A stretch of DNA of 64,000 nt, from assembly GCA_023436205.1 (NCBI GenBank), contig JAEZKC010000106.1, positions 1 through 64,000 on the forward strand, in the 5' to 3' direction. The notes under the pieces were generated by a model. That model saw only the letters and a program-made list of their open reading frames with translations. It ran no database searches and was not told where the DNA came from. This DNA is from Fibrobacterota bacterium. GTDB taxonomy: Bacteria; Fibrobacterota; Chitinivibrionia; Chitinivibrionales; Chitinispirillaceae. Of this stretch, positions 52,250 to 61,230 are shown in pieces. The first letter of the stretch is position 1. Each line of letters begins with the position of its first letter. A program made the translations under genes and the position numbers.

Positions 52250-53268
52250 CAGGTGAAAAAACCTTTTAACCAGGAGATATGTGAAGTGCAATTAGAACAA
52301 ATATCTATTGCAGTATACTTTCCCTCCAGATGGTAGTTTCGAGCGGCTTCCATTGCCTCATGTTTCCACAATTCTTTTAAACTGTAATCATGGATATTAC
52401 CGATGATATTTGTTTTCACGAATTGGTCAAAGCCACATACTGAAATATTTCCATCAGGGGGAATGGTCATTCGAGTCCAGAGGTATTTACATGGATACCT
52501 TTTAGAAAATTTTAAAATGTCACGTGTTTCCACATTCACAGTACCCCCCATATTGTGAGGACTGTTTAGTTCAACAATATCAGCCATTCCTCTCATGGCA
52601 TTAATATATTCATCATGGCTTTTGCGATTTGCCTGTAAAAGAAGCATTGATAGTCGAATCAACGGCCCTTTACCTGAGCTTTTCTTAAAAGCATGCAAAG
52701 TTTTAATATTGGATATTAGTTGCTTATAAGATAAGTTTTTTCGAACTTTTTCGTATTCCTCTTCACTTGTGGCATCGACACTTATGGTAATTGAATCAAG
52801 TCGTGAAGAGATCAGTTTTTCCATGTTGTTATTTATATGGAGCAGACTTCCGTTAGTAAACAGGTGCATTGATGCTTTTGGCAGTTTAGCACGGGCATAA
52901 GCAATTCTTTCAAAAATATGCGGATCGAGCATCGGTTCACCACCGGTGAACGTAACCTGTTCGCATTTGCTGAAAGCAATTTCATCAACAGCTTTTTTGA
53001 ACAAATCAAATGGCAGTATCTTTATTGCGTCAGGAAATCGAGTTCTGGAAGATTTATGAGAACACATAATGCAATCAGAATTGCACAAACTGGTAACTAC
53101 AAAAACAATTTCTCCAGGAAAATCTGAATACTTTTTAATTTTATATTGGGAAATTAAAGTGTACATTGACTGAAACAAACGATATCTTTCCAGTTTGGCT
53201 GTAATTTTTTGACATGCGAAATTGAGCCTGGAAGAGTTACGTAAAATTCTATAAGTTGTTTTTATCAT
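52249..53268 (-). CDS. Radical SAM/SPASM protein
   Basis: A 339-residue radical SAM protein. The cluster motif is CNSDCIMC with TFTGGEPML and LFTNGS following. The C terminus carries SPASM-type Cys (CKYLW near 260; CGFD; CSNC near the end), which would bind extra clusters. Such enzymes modify peptides or sugars. It overlaps the GT4 gene by one base and follows the second radical SAM gene by four bases. Substrate unknown; the paired arrangement suggests related steps. Confidence 0.8.
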   Translation of the reverse strand: MIKTTYRILRNSSRLNFACQKITAKLERYRLFQSMYTLISQYKIKKYSDFPGEIVFVVTSLCNSDCIMCSHKSSRTRFPDAIKILPFDLFKKAVDEIAFSKCEQVTFTGGEPMLDPHIFERIAYARAKLPKASMHLFTNGSLLHINNNMEKLISSRLDSITISVDATSEEEYEKVRKNLSYKQLISNIKTLHAFKKSSGKGPLIRLSMLLLQANRKSHDEYINAMRGMADIVELNSPHNMGGTVNVETRDILKFSKRYPCKYLWTRMTIPPDGNISVCGFDQFVKTNIIGNIHDYSLKELWKHEAMEAARNYHLEGKYTAIDICSNCTSHISWLKGFFT

Positions 53269-53272
53269 TTAT

Positions 53273-54187
53273 TCACACTTTGAGATTTACTGATTTGCCA
53301 CAATTCCAATCTGAACAATTATTACACGGCAGCATGGAAAAATCTCCGCTAAGCTGACGATCTCTGACTTTTTTAAGAGCGCCAGTCCATACCTCCTTTA
53401 AGCTTTGGCTATTTGCATCACCGGCAAAATATTCATTAGGTGAATCACACCAGGGGATTCGGCCATCCCACAAAACTGACATTTGCCGCAGCAACCATAG
53501 ACATGGATAACGTGCTTCACTTTGCGATGCGGCTATGATCTCTTTTGAAGGCTCTACCGAACCACCCCAGCTGATTCTGTACCGGAGTCGTAAAGTGACA
53601 CCCAGAGCCTTCTTTTTCCAGTAATCAATAAAAGATTGCTCTTCTGAGGCATTCTCGTTTTGAAGAATCATCAAAAGTGAAACCTGAAGCGGCGAGTTTC
53701 GTTTATTTTTTTCATTTACCAGAAGTTCAATGTTTTCAAGTAGCTTGTAGAAATTACCACCAACGCGGATTTTACGGTATGTTTCTTCTGTTGAAGCATC
53801 TACTCCAATGTAAATAGAATCCAGCCCGGAATCAAATAATGGTGAAACTAGACCTTTATCAAACAGATTAAAATTCGAATTCATGTGAACTCTCCGGATT
53901 CCCTTTCTTTTGGCTAGACTAACATACTTAAAAAATTCCTCTCCTTGCATCAGTGGCTCACCCATAATTGCCGGCCAGAGAGTGGTTTCCGGAAAATCGG
54001 CTGCTAATTCACTAACTATTTTTTCCCAAAGGTTAAAACTCATCTCTCCCTTTGGCCGTCTGATCTCTTTTTGCGGGCACATAATGCATTGCAAGTTGCA
54101 AAAAGCGTTCGTTTCCACCATTATATCGGTGGGAAGGTCATATTCCATAACATTGGCAAGCATTTCCGAACGAGCTGTTTTCTTCAC
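53273..54187 (-). CDS. Radical SAM/SPASM protein, second copy
   Basis: A 304-residue radical SAM protein with CNLQCIMC in the N-terminal third, GEPLMQGEEFF, and SPASM-region Cys (CLWLL; CDSPNEY; CNNCSDWNC at the end). It shares the general layout of its neighbour but differs in detail, so it is a paralogue and not a recent copy. It lies one base from the NeuD-like gene. A role in modification of the amino sugar or peptide moiety of the glycan is possible, but this is inference. Confidence 0.8.
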   Translation of the reverse strand: MKKTARSEMLANVMEYDLPTDIMVETNAFCNLQCIMCPQKEIRRPKGEMSFNLWEKIVSELAADFPETTLWPAIMGEPLMQGEEFFKYVSLAKRKGIRRVHMNSNFNLFDKGLVSPLFDSGLDSIYIGVDASTEETYRKIRVGGNFYKLLENIELLVNEKNKRNSPLQVSLLMILQNENASEEQSFIDYWKKKALGVTLRLRYRISWGGSVEPSKEIIAASQSEARYPCLWLLRQMSVLWDGRIPWCDSPNEYFAGDANSQSLKEVWTGALKKVRDRQLSGDFSMLPCNNCSDWNCGKSVNLKV

Positions 54188-54188
54188 T

Positions 54189-54833
54189 TCAATCCCTATC
54201 CAATGTCATTTGCTGGTAGATTGTATAAACTTTGCGAGCGTTTCCGAGGTCTGCTGTTATCAAACTTCCGGAACAGATATAATTATTATCTCCAATAGTA
54301 AGATGATCAGTAACTGCTGTTTTCATTCCGATGAAATTGCTGTTTCCGATTTTTATAAAACCCGCGGAGTTGAATCCCAGAGCGAAAAAATTATTGTCGC
54401 CGATCGACGCATCATGAGAAAAAATGCATCCCATGTCTATATAATTTGCATTGCCAATATTAATGTTTTGATCGATGACAGACCCTGCAAGAATAATGTT
54501 ACCTTCCCCAATGGTCAAATCTGCATAGCGAATGACGTCAGGATGGATCAGATTGATGAAAGAAAAACCTTTTTCCTTGCATCCTTTGTAACAAGAATAT
54601 CTTGCAGCCAAATTTTCGTACCCTATAGCAAGAACCAGTTTCACTTCATCTGGAGAGAACTGCTGAAGATCATCTATATTCCCCAAAATGGTATCATCAC
54701 CTATTACCTTTTCGCCCGGCTTTCTAAAATCATCGATAAACCCCAGTATTTTGTAGTCTGTATTAAAAAGATTCATTATCAGTTTATAACAGTAAACTCC
54801 TAGTACCCCGCTCCCGTAAATGGCTATCTTCAT
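54189..54833 (-). CDS. NeuD/PglD-like acyltransferase
   Basis: A 214-residue protein. An N-terminal nucleotide-binding part (KIAIYGSGVLGVYCYKLIM; ILGFIDDFR) is followed by left-handed-helix hexapeptide repeats (IGEGNIILAGSVIDQNINIG; IGDNNFFALGFNSAG; IGDNNYICSGSLI). This is the sialic-acid O-acetyltransferase/PglD group that acylates amino sugars. It overlaps the aminoacyl-CP ligase gene by four bases (ATGA). The usual catalytic His could be H142 (MGCIFSHDAS). It may use acetyl-CoA or a carrier-bound acyl group. Confidence 0.8.
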   Translation of the reverse strand: MKIAIYGSGVLGVYCYKLIMNLFNTDYKILGFIDDFRKPGEKVIGDDTILGNIDDLQQFSPDEVKLVLAIGYENLAARYSCYKGCKEKGFSFINLIHPDVIRYADLTIGEGNIILAGSVIDQNINIGNANYIDMGCIFSHDASIGDNNFFALGFNSAGFIKIGNSNFIGMKTAVTDHLTIGDNNYICSGSLITADLGNARKVYTIYQQMTLDRD

Positions 54834-56314
54834 TTTACATTCTCCAAATAACGGGCAATCGAACAGAAATCACTGTAGAGTGCTGTATATTGGTTTTGAG
54901 GAATAGACAATTCAAATTGACGGTTGATCTCAAGCAATAACCTTATGTGGTTTAAAGAATTCCATCCCTTTACAGAATCCTTTGTGATATCCATTGGATT
55001 TTCAGGCAAGATGTCGAAAATAGTACTGAAGATGCCGAGTAATCTCCTTGCGATTTCTGGACTAACTGGGTCAGTAAGTTGAACCTTTTCCCCCCCTGTC
55101 TGATTACTGCTCACGGGAGATTTAGCCAGACTTAAATACTTATTCGATCGTAAATGAGTTACAGCCTTCAAATAATCCATAAATGCGTTCCGCACTTCTG
55201 ATGGCCAGTTTTTTTCAGAATATCCGTACTGGGAGAAAAAGGCTAAGGCCAACCGTTCGATTCCAAATGCAAGACAAGTTGAGTTCATTAAAGATCCATC
55301 ATTCATCTTCACATCAAAACTTTTACCAAAGTAATCACCATGCCAGTTAATTGATCCCACCGCCAGCTTTTTGTCTTTATAGGGAAGATATGCAAGTAGT
55401 TCATATTTTGCATTTACAGAGTTCTGAAACAGACTTTTAAGGTTAGCATCATTTGTAAAAAAGGGGTCCTGAGCTGTTTCAATCACAGCCTCCAGTTTAA
55501 GAAATTCAAGGAGACTAATAGCGTACTGAATGAACTGTTCCCTTATTCCAAGTGTATATTCGCTTGACCCGGTGCCTATGACTTCTCTCATGGTAAATTC
55601 ACATTGGCGATCCAGACCTGTGAGCTCGGGCGCTTCATTGCGAAAACATTTACCGACGGCTGTATAGACTCCATTTACAGCCAAAGATGAATTCCTGATC
55701 ACATAATAACAGGAATCGCAAATGGAAGTTCCAAGTGAGACATTACTTTCAGTAAAACAACCATTAATCTCAACGGTTGTGAAATTATTTATTGCATCAT
55801 AGTTTTCGGCTACCCGTTCAAGTGAGGGGTTATCTTTTTTAACACCCGTTACAAGGAGTATGTTTTGAGGGAAGTCTCGGAAATAATTAATGCGCCTGAA
55901 AAGATCATTTTTCCACAGTACGGGATATTGAAATTCCTGAGCACCAAGTTCAGTGGAAATAGATAGAAACAGAGAGTCTAAAAAATGCATAAAGGAGAGA
56001 TATTTACCTTTAAATGCATAGATACCCTTCTCTGTCTCTACAACATCCTGGTCCCACTCAACCAGGGGATTATGATCCCTGTTTGCCTTATAAGTTGAAC
56101 TATAGAGAATGGCAGCATTAAGGTGTCTGCAAATTGCAAAGCAGCTTTCAATTACTTTTTGCGCTTTACCTACATCCTGATTTGAGAGGACTTCGTAACA
56201 AAGAAATTCCCCCTGACAAAATACAGTACTGAAAAGAGAGCTCCTTTCAAGCGAGTTCTTCAGATAATCTTTCCTGAACTCAGTGACTTCAAAATCTAAT
56301 TTTATCTTTTCCAT
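54830..56314 (-). CDS. Aminoacyl-[carrier protein] ligase fused to a carrier domain
   Basis: A 494-residue protein. Residues to about 390 are a class II tRNA-synthetase-like catalytic domain lacking a tRNA-binding domain. Motif 2 is CFRNEAPELTGLDRQCEF (223-240), motif 3 FGIERLALAFF (350-360). C199, E244 and C347 are placed as the Cys-Glu-Cys zinc site of SerRS-like amino acid:[carrier protein] ligases. Residues about 420-494 look like a phosphopantetheine carrier domain, with WNSLNHIRLLLEIN and Ser 453 as the attachment site. The enzyme would adenylate an amino acid (small, such as Gly or Ala) and load its own carrier. It overlaps the NeuD-like gene by four bases and follows WbqC by 34. Confidence 0.82.
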   Translation of the reverse strand: MEKIKLDFEVTEFRKDYLKNSLERSSLFSTVFCQGEFLCYEVLSNQDVGKAQKVIESCFAICRHLNAAILYSSTYKANRDHNPLVEWDQDVVETEKGIYAFKGKYLSFMHFLDSLFLSISTELGAQEFQYPVLWKNDLFRRINYFRDFPQNILLVTGVKKDNPSLERVAENYDAINNFTTVEINGCFTESNVSLGTSICDSCYYVIRNSSLAVNGVYTAVGKCFRNEAPELTGLDRQCEFTMREVIGTGSSEYTLGIREQFIQYAISLLEFLKLEAVIETAQDPFFTNDANLKSLFQNSVNAKYELLAYLPYKDKKLAVGSINWHGDYFGKSFDVKMNDGSLMNSTCLAFGIERLALAFFSQYGYSEKNWPSEVRNAFMDYLKAVTHLRSNKYLSLAKSPVSSNQTGGEKVQLTDPVSPEIARRLLGIFSTIFDILPENPMDITKDSVKGWNSLNHIRLLLEINRQFELSIPQNQYTALYSDFCSIARYLENVK

Positions 56315-56348
56315 TCTTATCCGGTTTTAATTACGAAAGAGATTAATT

Positions 56349-57062
56349 TCAGGCAAACTGCACATTGGTTTTAAGACTGAGCATGTAACTACCTGCCTGC
56401 TCACTCCCACAGTTCATCAGCAGATCCAGAATGCTAACATTGTGATAAAACGGTGGAAACAACTGATTATACTCAGGATACCCTTCGTAAGACATCCAAT
56501 GAACAGTTATTCCCTGTTTACGAAAAATATCAGTATTCAAGTAGTTACTGGCCGAAGGTCCAGTCAGATATTCTGTCGCACCAACTTGCATACAAAGATC
56601 CAGTAAACGCTCGGATTTTCCGGGAATCAATTTATAATCCATAGACCAGGCAATGCTGGTTGTTATCCCCAGAAGTTCACAGATTCCCCTAATGAAAATA
56701 TAATTGACTCGGCTGAGGAGTTTTTCTTTACTGCTTTGAGTGTACCACTCTTTAAAACAGGGAAATATCTGATCAAAATAGGGTGATCGGGCATAGGACA
56801 TCTGTATCGTTTTAATATGTTTTTCCGCCCAATTTGAACAGAGAGTTTCAGTTTCACAAATCTTCTGGCCAAACCGCCCTGTGTGATGAACCGGAACTGA
56901 AAGCCACTGCAGTCCTTTATTTGTCTTTATTACATTCCGGTTTCGCCAATCATTTTTTGTAAATTGCGCGTCATCAAACAGAATGAACAGATCCACCTGA
57001 TTTATGATATCAAAGTAGCCCTTCCAAGGCAGAAAATTGGATTGTAAAATGGCTGTTTTCAT
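56349..57062 (-). CDS. WbqC-family protein
   Basis: A 237-residue protein that matches the WbqC family throughout (MKTAILQSNFLPWKGYFDII; VDLFILFDDAQFTKNDWRNR; TGPSASNYLNTDIFRKQGI). WbqC proteins are found in O-antigen and flagellin-glycan clusters; I recall them next to amino-sugar genes, and a role in acylation or aminoacylation of the amino group is plausible. The start at MKTAILQ is fixed by the family's N terminus; 41 upstream codons are not supported. It lies just upstream of the aminoacyl-CP ligase gene, the natural donor for such a transfer. Confidence 0.8.
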   Translation of the reverse strand: MKTAILQSNFLPWKGYFDIINQVDLFILFDDAQFTKNDWRNRNVIKTNKGLQWLSVPVHHTGRFGQKICETETLCSNWAEKHIKTIQMSYARSPYFDQIFPCFKEWYTQSSKEKLLSRVNYIFIRGICELLGITTSIAWSMDYKLIPGKSERLLDLCMQVGATEYLTGPSASNYLNTDIFRKQGITVHWMSYEGYPEYNQLFPPFYHNVSILDLLMNCGSEQAGSYMLSLKTNVQFA

Positions 57063-57114
57063 ATAGTTATAAATTTTACTACAGTTTGAAACCGCTTGCA
57101 ATATCAAAATTCGC

Positions 57115-58257
57115 CTAGAATAGATCCCGGTACATCCGCGCAGTTGCATTCCAGGAATAGTGCTCCTGAACATAACTCCTTGCATTTGCCCCTAAAGAAT
57201 CTGCTAACATTTTGTCAGTAAAAATCATTTCCAGTTTACTTGCAAGTAACTCCACATTACCCTTTTTGTACAGTAGTCCAGTATATCCATCTTTTATAAC
57301 GTCTCGATTACCGGGTACATCACTTGCCACAACGGCCAAACCACAAGCCATTGCTTCAAGTACGCTGTTGGGCATACCTTCACAATGAGATGGATTTACT
57401 AGGCAAGTACCATTTCTGTACAGGTCCCTGAGTTCAGTTTTTACTCTCCAACCGTGAAATACCACTTTGGAAAGCACTCCAATTTCTTCTGCTGATTCCT
57501 TCAGTTCTCTTTGGGAGGGTCCATTACCCACAAAGTGAAGATAACAGTCCTGTTTTATTGAAATTAGACTAAATGCCTGTATCAGTTCGAAAAGATTTTT
57601 CTGCTCTTGAAGTCTTCCCACAAACAGGATATTACTTTGGCTACAAGTTTTTGATTCACAGGGTTTAAAAAAAGTACAGTCAACGCCGTTGGGAATCACT
57701 TTGACATTGAATGGGTCTCTGGATTCAGCTAATTCCTTGAGACCTGCCGACGGGGCTACGATATATTTACTTAAGCGAAGGACAAGACGGCGAACAGGAG
57801 TAAGCAGAAAATGAACAGTTTCCAGGCCGCTTTCGTTCCCAGGGACATCCCCGCCTCTAAGTGAGATGATATAGGGCACCTTTAAAAACCATTTGGCAAT
57901 CAGTCCTAACGGACCACAGGGAAGAGAGAAAAACACGATTGTGCAGGTGATTTTTCTTCTAATTATAATTTTAAACATAACTGGAAATGCAAGCAGCACA
58001 AAAGCAGCCATTTCAAATAAATTGCTTCGATCCACTCTCTTGCGGGGAGCCTTTATTCTGAATACATTCACTCCGTTTTCCACTCTCGGCCCAGTATTAT
58101 TACCAATTCCAGCAGTGAGAACCGAAACGCTGTCTGCTTTATCAATCAGCTGCAAAGCCAAGTTGTAAGATGCATTTGCTGCACCGGCTCCCAGAGGAGG
58201 ATATTCATAGTTAATAATGAGTACTGGGCCTGATTTCGTTGTGTTAAGTGTTTTCAA
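57115..58257 (-). CDS. Glycosyltransferase family 4 protein
   Basis: A 380-residue GT-B enzyme. VLIINYEYPPLGAGAANASY begins the acceptor domain; VIPNGVDCTFFKP, LFVGRLQEQKNL and HCEGMPNSVLEAMACGLAVV (the E-x7-E motif) form the donor site. It starts with TTG and a weak AAAGAAG site. It lies 11 bases after asnB. It is likely a transferase for the surface glycan; donor and acceptor cannot be read from sequence. Confidence 0.8.
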   Translation of the reverse strand: MKTLNTTKSGPVLIINYEYPPLGAGAANASYNLALQLIDKADSVSVLTAGIGNNTGPRVENGVNVFRIKAPRKRVDRSNLFEMAAFVLLAFPVMFKIIIRRKITCTIVFFSLPCGPLGLIAKWFLKVPYIISLRGGDVPGNESGLETVHFLLTPVRRLVLRLSKYIVAPSAGLKELAESRDPFNVKVIPNGVDCTFFKPCESKTCSQSNILFVGRLQEQKNLFELIQAFSLISIKQDCYLHFVGNGPSQRELKESAEEIGVLSKVVFHGWRVKTELRDLYRNGTCLVNPSHCEGMPNSVLEAMACGLAVVASDVPGNRDVIKDGYTGLLYKKGNVELLASKLEMIFTDKMLADSLGANARSYVQEHYSWNATARMYRDLF

Positions 58258-58268
58258 TTATTGCTTCT

Positions 58269-60116
58269 TTAGCTTAAAAATGGTTCTGAAATGAAATGAT
58301 TCCACAGAAAAGCCCTGTTATCCTTTTGACCTGATCTGTGCAACTGATACTCAATGTCAATATATTTATTATCCAGAACACTGCTGTCTGCATTATTGAT
58401 TCTCAAATCACCATCCAAGAACCACTTTCCAAGGGGAACCCCAAATCCCTTTTTCCTCCTATTTATTATTTCCGCCGGGATTATGTTTGAAAGTGCTTTC
58501 TTCAATAGGTACTTTCCTTTTCCCTGCCTAAATTTGTAGATATTAGGTAATTTGCGGGCGAAATCCACCATTTCGATATCCAGAAAAGGAGAACGCACCT
58601 CAAGAGAATTCATCATACCGGCTCTGTCAACTTTTACCAGAATATCATCTTGAAGGTATAGTTCGGTGTAGAATTGGAGGGTTTTATCAATAAGATTTTT
58701 CTGATCACACTTCTCCCAACTATCAATCGCTTCAGAATATAAGGAATCAAGATCTATCTTTTCCTGAAATAAAATTTCGATTTCGTCCGGAGGCAAAGGC
58801 CCCAGCCAAATCGAGTTCCAAAATCTGTGATTGTAAGAAAGCCCTCGCAACGTTCTTTTCAACTTAAAATCCAAACTCATATTCGTATGTGAAACTGGCA
58901 TTAGAGCAACCAACATACGAATCGCTTCATGAACTGGACGGGGTACTATTTTCCCATATAATTCTGCATACTTTATCGCTTGAAAAGGATCATATCCCGC
59001 AAACAGTTCATCTGCACCATCACCTCCTAAAGCCACCTTCACATGCTTTACAGTCTCCTTGCACAGGAGATAGGTGGCAATGAGGGAACTGTCACCCATC
59101 GGTTCATCAATTCGGCTCCTAATTTCTGGAATAACCTCCAGCGCTGATTGTATGGTAAGTTTTTGAGCATAATGATCAGTACCCAAATAGCTGGAAGCCA
59201 TTCTCGAATAATAGGACTCATCAAAAGATTCCTCTTCAAATTCAACAGAAAAGGTCTTTACACTATTACCAGTTTGATTTTTGCGGGCAAAGTAAGCAAC
59301 GGCAGATGAATCTACTCCTCCGCTGAGAAATATTCCAAGGGGAACATCCGACATGAGTCTGCGCTTTACAGACTGATTAAAAATATCTCTCAGCTGTTCA
59401 CAAAGGTCATTTTCTTTTTTAACAACGCTACCTTCCGGTTCCAGTTTGAATTCCCAGTACTTGTGGACTGCTATTTGTGATGATCGGCAGTCGTACACAA
59501 GTGAATGTCCTCCCGGAAGCTTAAATACGCCTTTGTAAATGGAGCGAGGTGCAGGAATGTACCCGTAAGCGTAGTACTTTTTAAGACTCATTGAGTCAAG
59601 ATTTGAAACAACATTTGAATGCATACCAAGTGCACTGAGTTCAGATGCAAACGCAAAGACACCATTTTGCAACGTATAAAACAGTGGTTTTTTACCGAAT
59701 CGATCCCTGCTCAGAAATATTTTTCCGTGTTCGGAGTCGTAAATGGCCAGAGCCCACATACCATTCAATCTTTGAACAAAACGGTCTCCCCACTCTCGAT
59801 AGGCATACAAAAGAACTTCAGTGTCTGAATGAGAAGACCTGAAACTGTGGCCCTTGGCTATAAGCTCTTTTCTGAGCTCAATGTGGTTATAGATTTCCCC
59901 ATTAAAGATGACAATCAGTTTTCCATCACCGGAAATCATAGGCTGATCTCCACTTTTTATATCTATAATGGAAAGCCTGCGATGAGCAAAATGGACTTTG
60001 TTTTCATGGTCAATAAATTCTCCACTGCCATCCGGACCACGATGAATAAGTCTGCCATTCATGCGTCTGAGGTCATCGACTGACCCATTTCCCGCAAAAC
60101 CGCAAATACCGCACAT
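58269..60116 (-). CDS. asnB: Asparagine synthase, glutamine-hydrolysing
   Basis: A 615-residue AsnB-family enzyme. The N-terminal glutaminase starts MCGICGFAGN with Cys 2 as nucleophile. LSGGVDSSAVAYFARK binds ATP in the synthase domain, and GGDGADELFAGYD follows. In glycan clusters AsnB-type enzymes often amidate sugar acids instead of making asparagine, and the cluster context favours that. It overlaps the GT2 gene by one base (TGATG). Confidence 0.85.
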   Translation of the reverse strand: MCGICGFAGNGSVDDLRRMNGRLIHRGPDGSGEFIDHENKVHFAHRRLSIIDIKSGDQPMISGDGKLIVIFNGEIYNHIELRKELIAKGHSFRSSHSDTEVLLYAYREWGDRFVQRLNGMWALAIYDSEHGKIFLSRDRFGKKPLFYTLQNGVFAFASELSALGMHSNVVSNLDSMSLKKYYAYGYIPAPRSIYKGVFKLPGGHSLVYDCRSSQIAVHKYWEFKLEPEGSVVKKENDLCEQLRDIFNQSVKRRLMSDVPLGIFLSGGVDSSAVAYFARKNQTGNSVKTFSVEFEEESFDESYYSRMASSYLGTDHYAQKLTIQSALEVIPEIRSRIDEPMGDSSLIATYLLCKETVKHVKVALGGDGADELFAGYDPFQAIKYAELYGKIVPRPVHEAIRMLVALMPVSHTNMSLDFKLKRTLRGLSYNHRFWNSIWLGPLPPDEIEILFQEKIDLDSLYSEAIDSWEKCDQKNLIDKTLQFYTELYLQDDILVKVDRAGMMNSLEVRSPFLDIEMVDFARKLPNIYKFRQGKGKYLLKKALSNIIPAEIINRRKKGFGVPLGKWFLDGDLRINNADSSVLDNKYIDIEYQLHRSGQKDNRAFLWNHFISEPFLS

Positions 60117-61078
60117 CAGACTGTCTTTCCCAAATTACGGGTAGATTCCACTTGGTAAACCCGTTTATGCTGACTTTCGTAATAGGTTCTAATTTGCAGT
60201 TCTGCCAGCAAACCGATGAATATGGACATGAAGCCCATCAACACAAAAAGCACCACCAAAAAGGGCAGTGGTGTTTCTATAAACGATTTACCACCCCAGA
60301 ATTTATAGTACAGCATGAAACCGAATGAGAGAAAGGACATTAGAAAAGAAAGCAGTCCGAATCCCCCGAAAATGTAAATCGGGTTTTGAAGGTATGATGA
60401 GAGAAACTTTACCACAATCAGATCAAGAACCACTTTAAATGTTCGCTTTAATCCGTAATGCGAACTACCGAATTCCCGTCGCTTATGCGATACCGGAACT
60501 TCTGTAACCCTTGCACCCATCCATGAAGCATAAATCGGAATGAACCGGTGCATTTCACCATAAAGTTTTACGCTTTTTATCACTTCACGGCGATACGCTT
60601 TCAGAGTGCAGCCGTAATCGTTGAGTTTAACTCCGGAAATGGAGGAGATGATGCTGTTGGCGATTTTACTTGGCAGAGTACGGGAGATGGGGTTATCCAT
60701 ACGATTCTTCCTCCACCCGGAAACCACATCATAACCTTCGCAGAGCTTGGAATAGAGTAAGGGTATATCATCTGGATCGTTCTGCAGATCCCCATCAAGA
60801 GGAATAATCACTTCTCCTTTAGAGAAGTCGATGCCGGCCATCATGGCGGCAGTCTGCCCGAAATTACGCCTGAAGTGAATGACCTTAATTCGGGAATTTT
60901 CAACGGAGAAACTGTCCAGTAGCTCTGAGGACCCATCGGTAGAACCGTCGTCAACGAAAATAGTTTCCCATTCACCACAGAACTCTTTCAGCGCTGCGCA
61001 AATGCGCCTGTTCAGCTCCTCGAGACTCTGAATTTCGTTATGGACCGGCACAATAACGGATAGGTTGACACTGGACAT
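60116..61078 (-). CDS. GT2 polyprenyl-phosphate glycosyltransferase (ArnC/GtrB-like)
   Basis: A 320-residue protein. A GT2 domain (VIVPVHNEIQSLEELNRR; FVDDGSTDGS; IPLDGDLQNDPDDIP) is followed by two C-terminal transmembrane helices (IFGGFGLLSFLMSFLSFGFM; LPFLVVLFVLMGFMSIFIGL). This is the arrangement of dolichol/undecaprenyl-phosphate sugar transferases such as ArnC and GtrB. It would supply lipid-linked sugar to the GT-C-like protein at the far end of the cluster. It overlaps asnB by one base. Confidence 0.85.
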   Translation of the reverse strand: MSSVNLSVIVPVHNEIQSLEELNRRICAALKEFCGEWETIFVDDGSTDGSSELLDSFSVENSRIKVIHFRRNFGQTAAMMAGIDFSKGEVIIPLDGDLQNDPDDIPLLYSKLCEGYDVVSGWRKNRMDNPISRTLPSKIANSIISSISGVKLNDYGCTLKAYRREVIKSVKLYGEMHRFIPIYASWMGARVTEVPVSHKRREFGSSHYGLKRTFKVVLDLIVVKFLSSYLQNPIYIFGGFGLLSFLMSFLSFGFMLYYKFWGGKSFIETPLPFLVVLFVLMGFMSIFIGLLAELQIRTYYESQHKRVYQVESTRNLGKTV

Positions 61079-61230
61079 TGGTCGGCTTTACTTGCTGAAG
61101 TGATAAACTGCAAAAATCGCATTTCGGATCAGATTGAATTTTCGTGATATATAGAATTTTAATATATTTCGGCAGTTAAGTAAACAGGAAAAAAGAAGTT
61201 CGTTCGGGTAAGGTGGAATGATGAGGAATT

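Noticed and set aside
51140..53268. Possible frameshift between GT4 and radical SAM genes
   Set aside because: The overlap is a normal TGATG junction and both proteins are complete.
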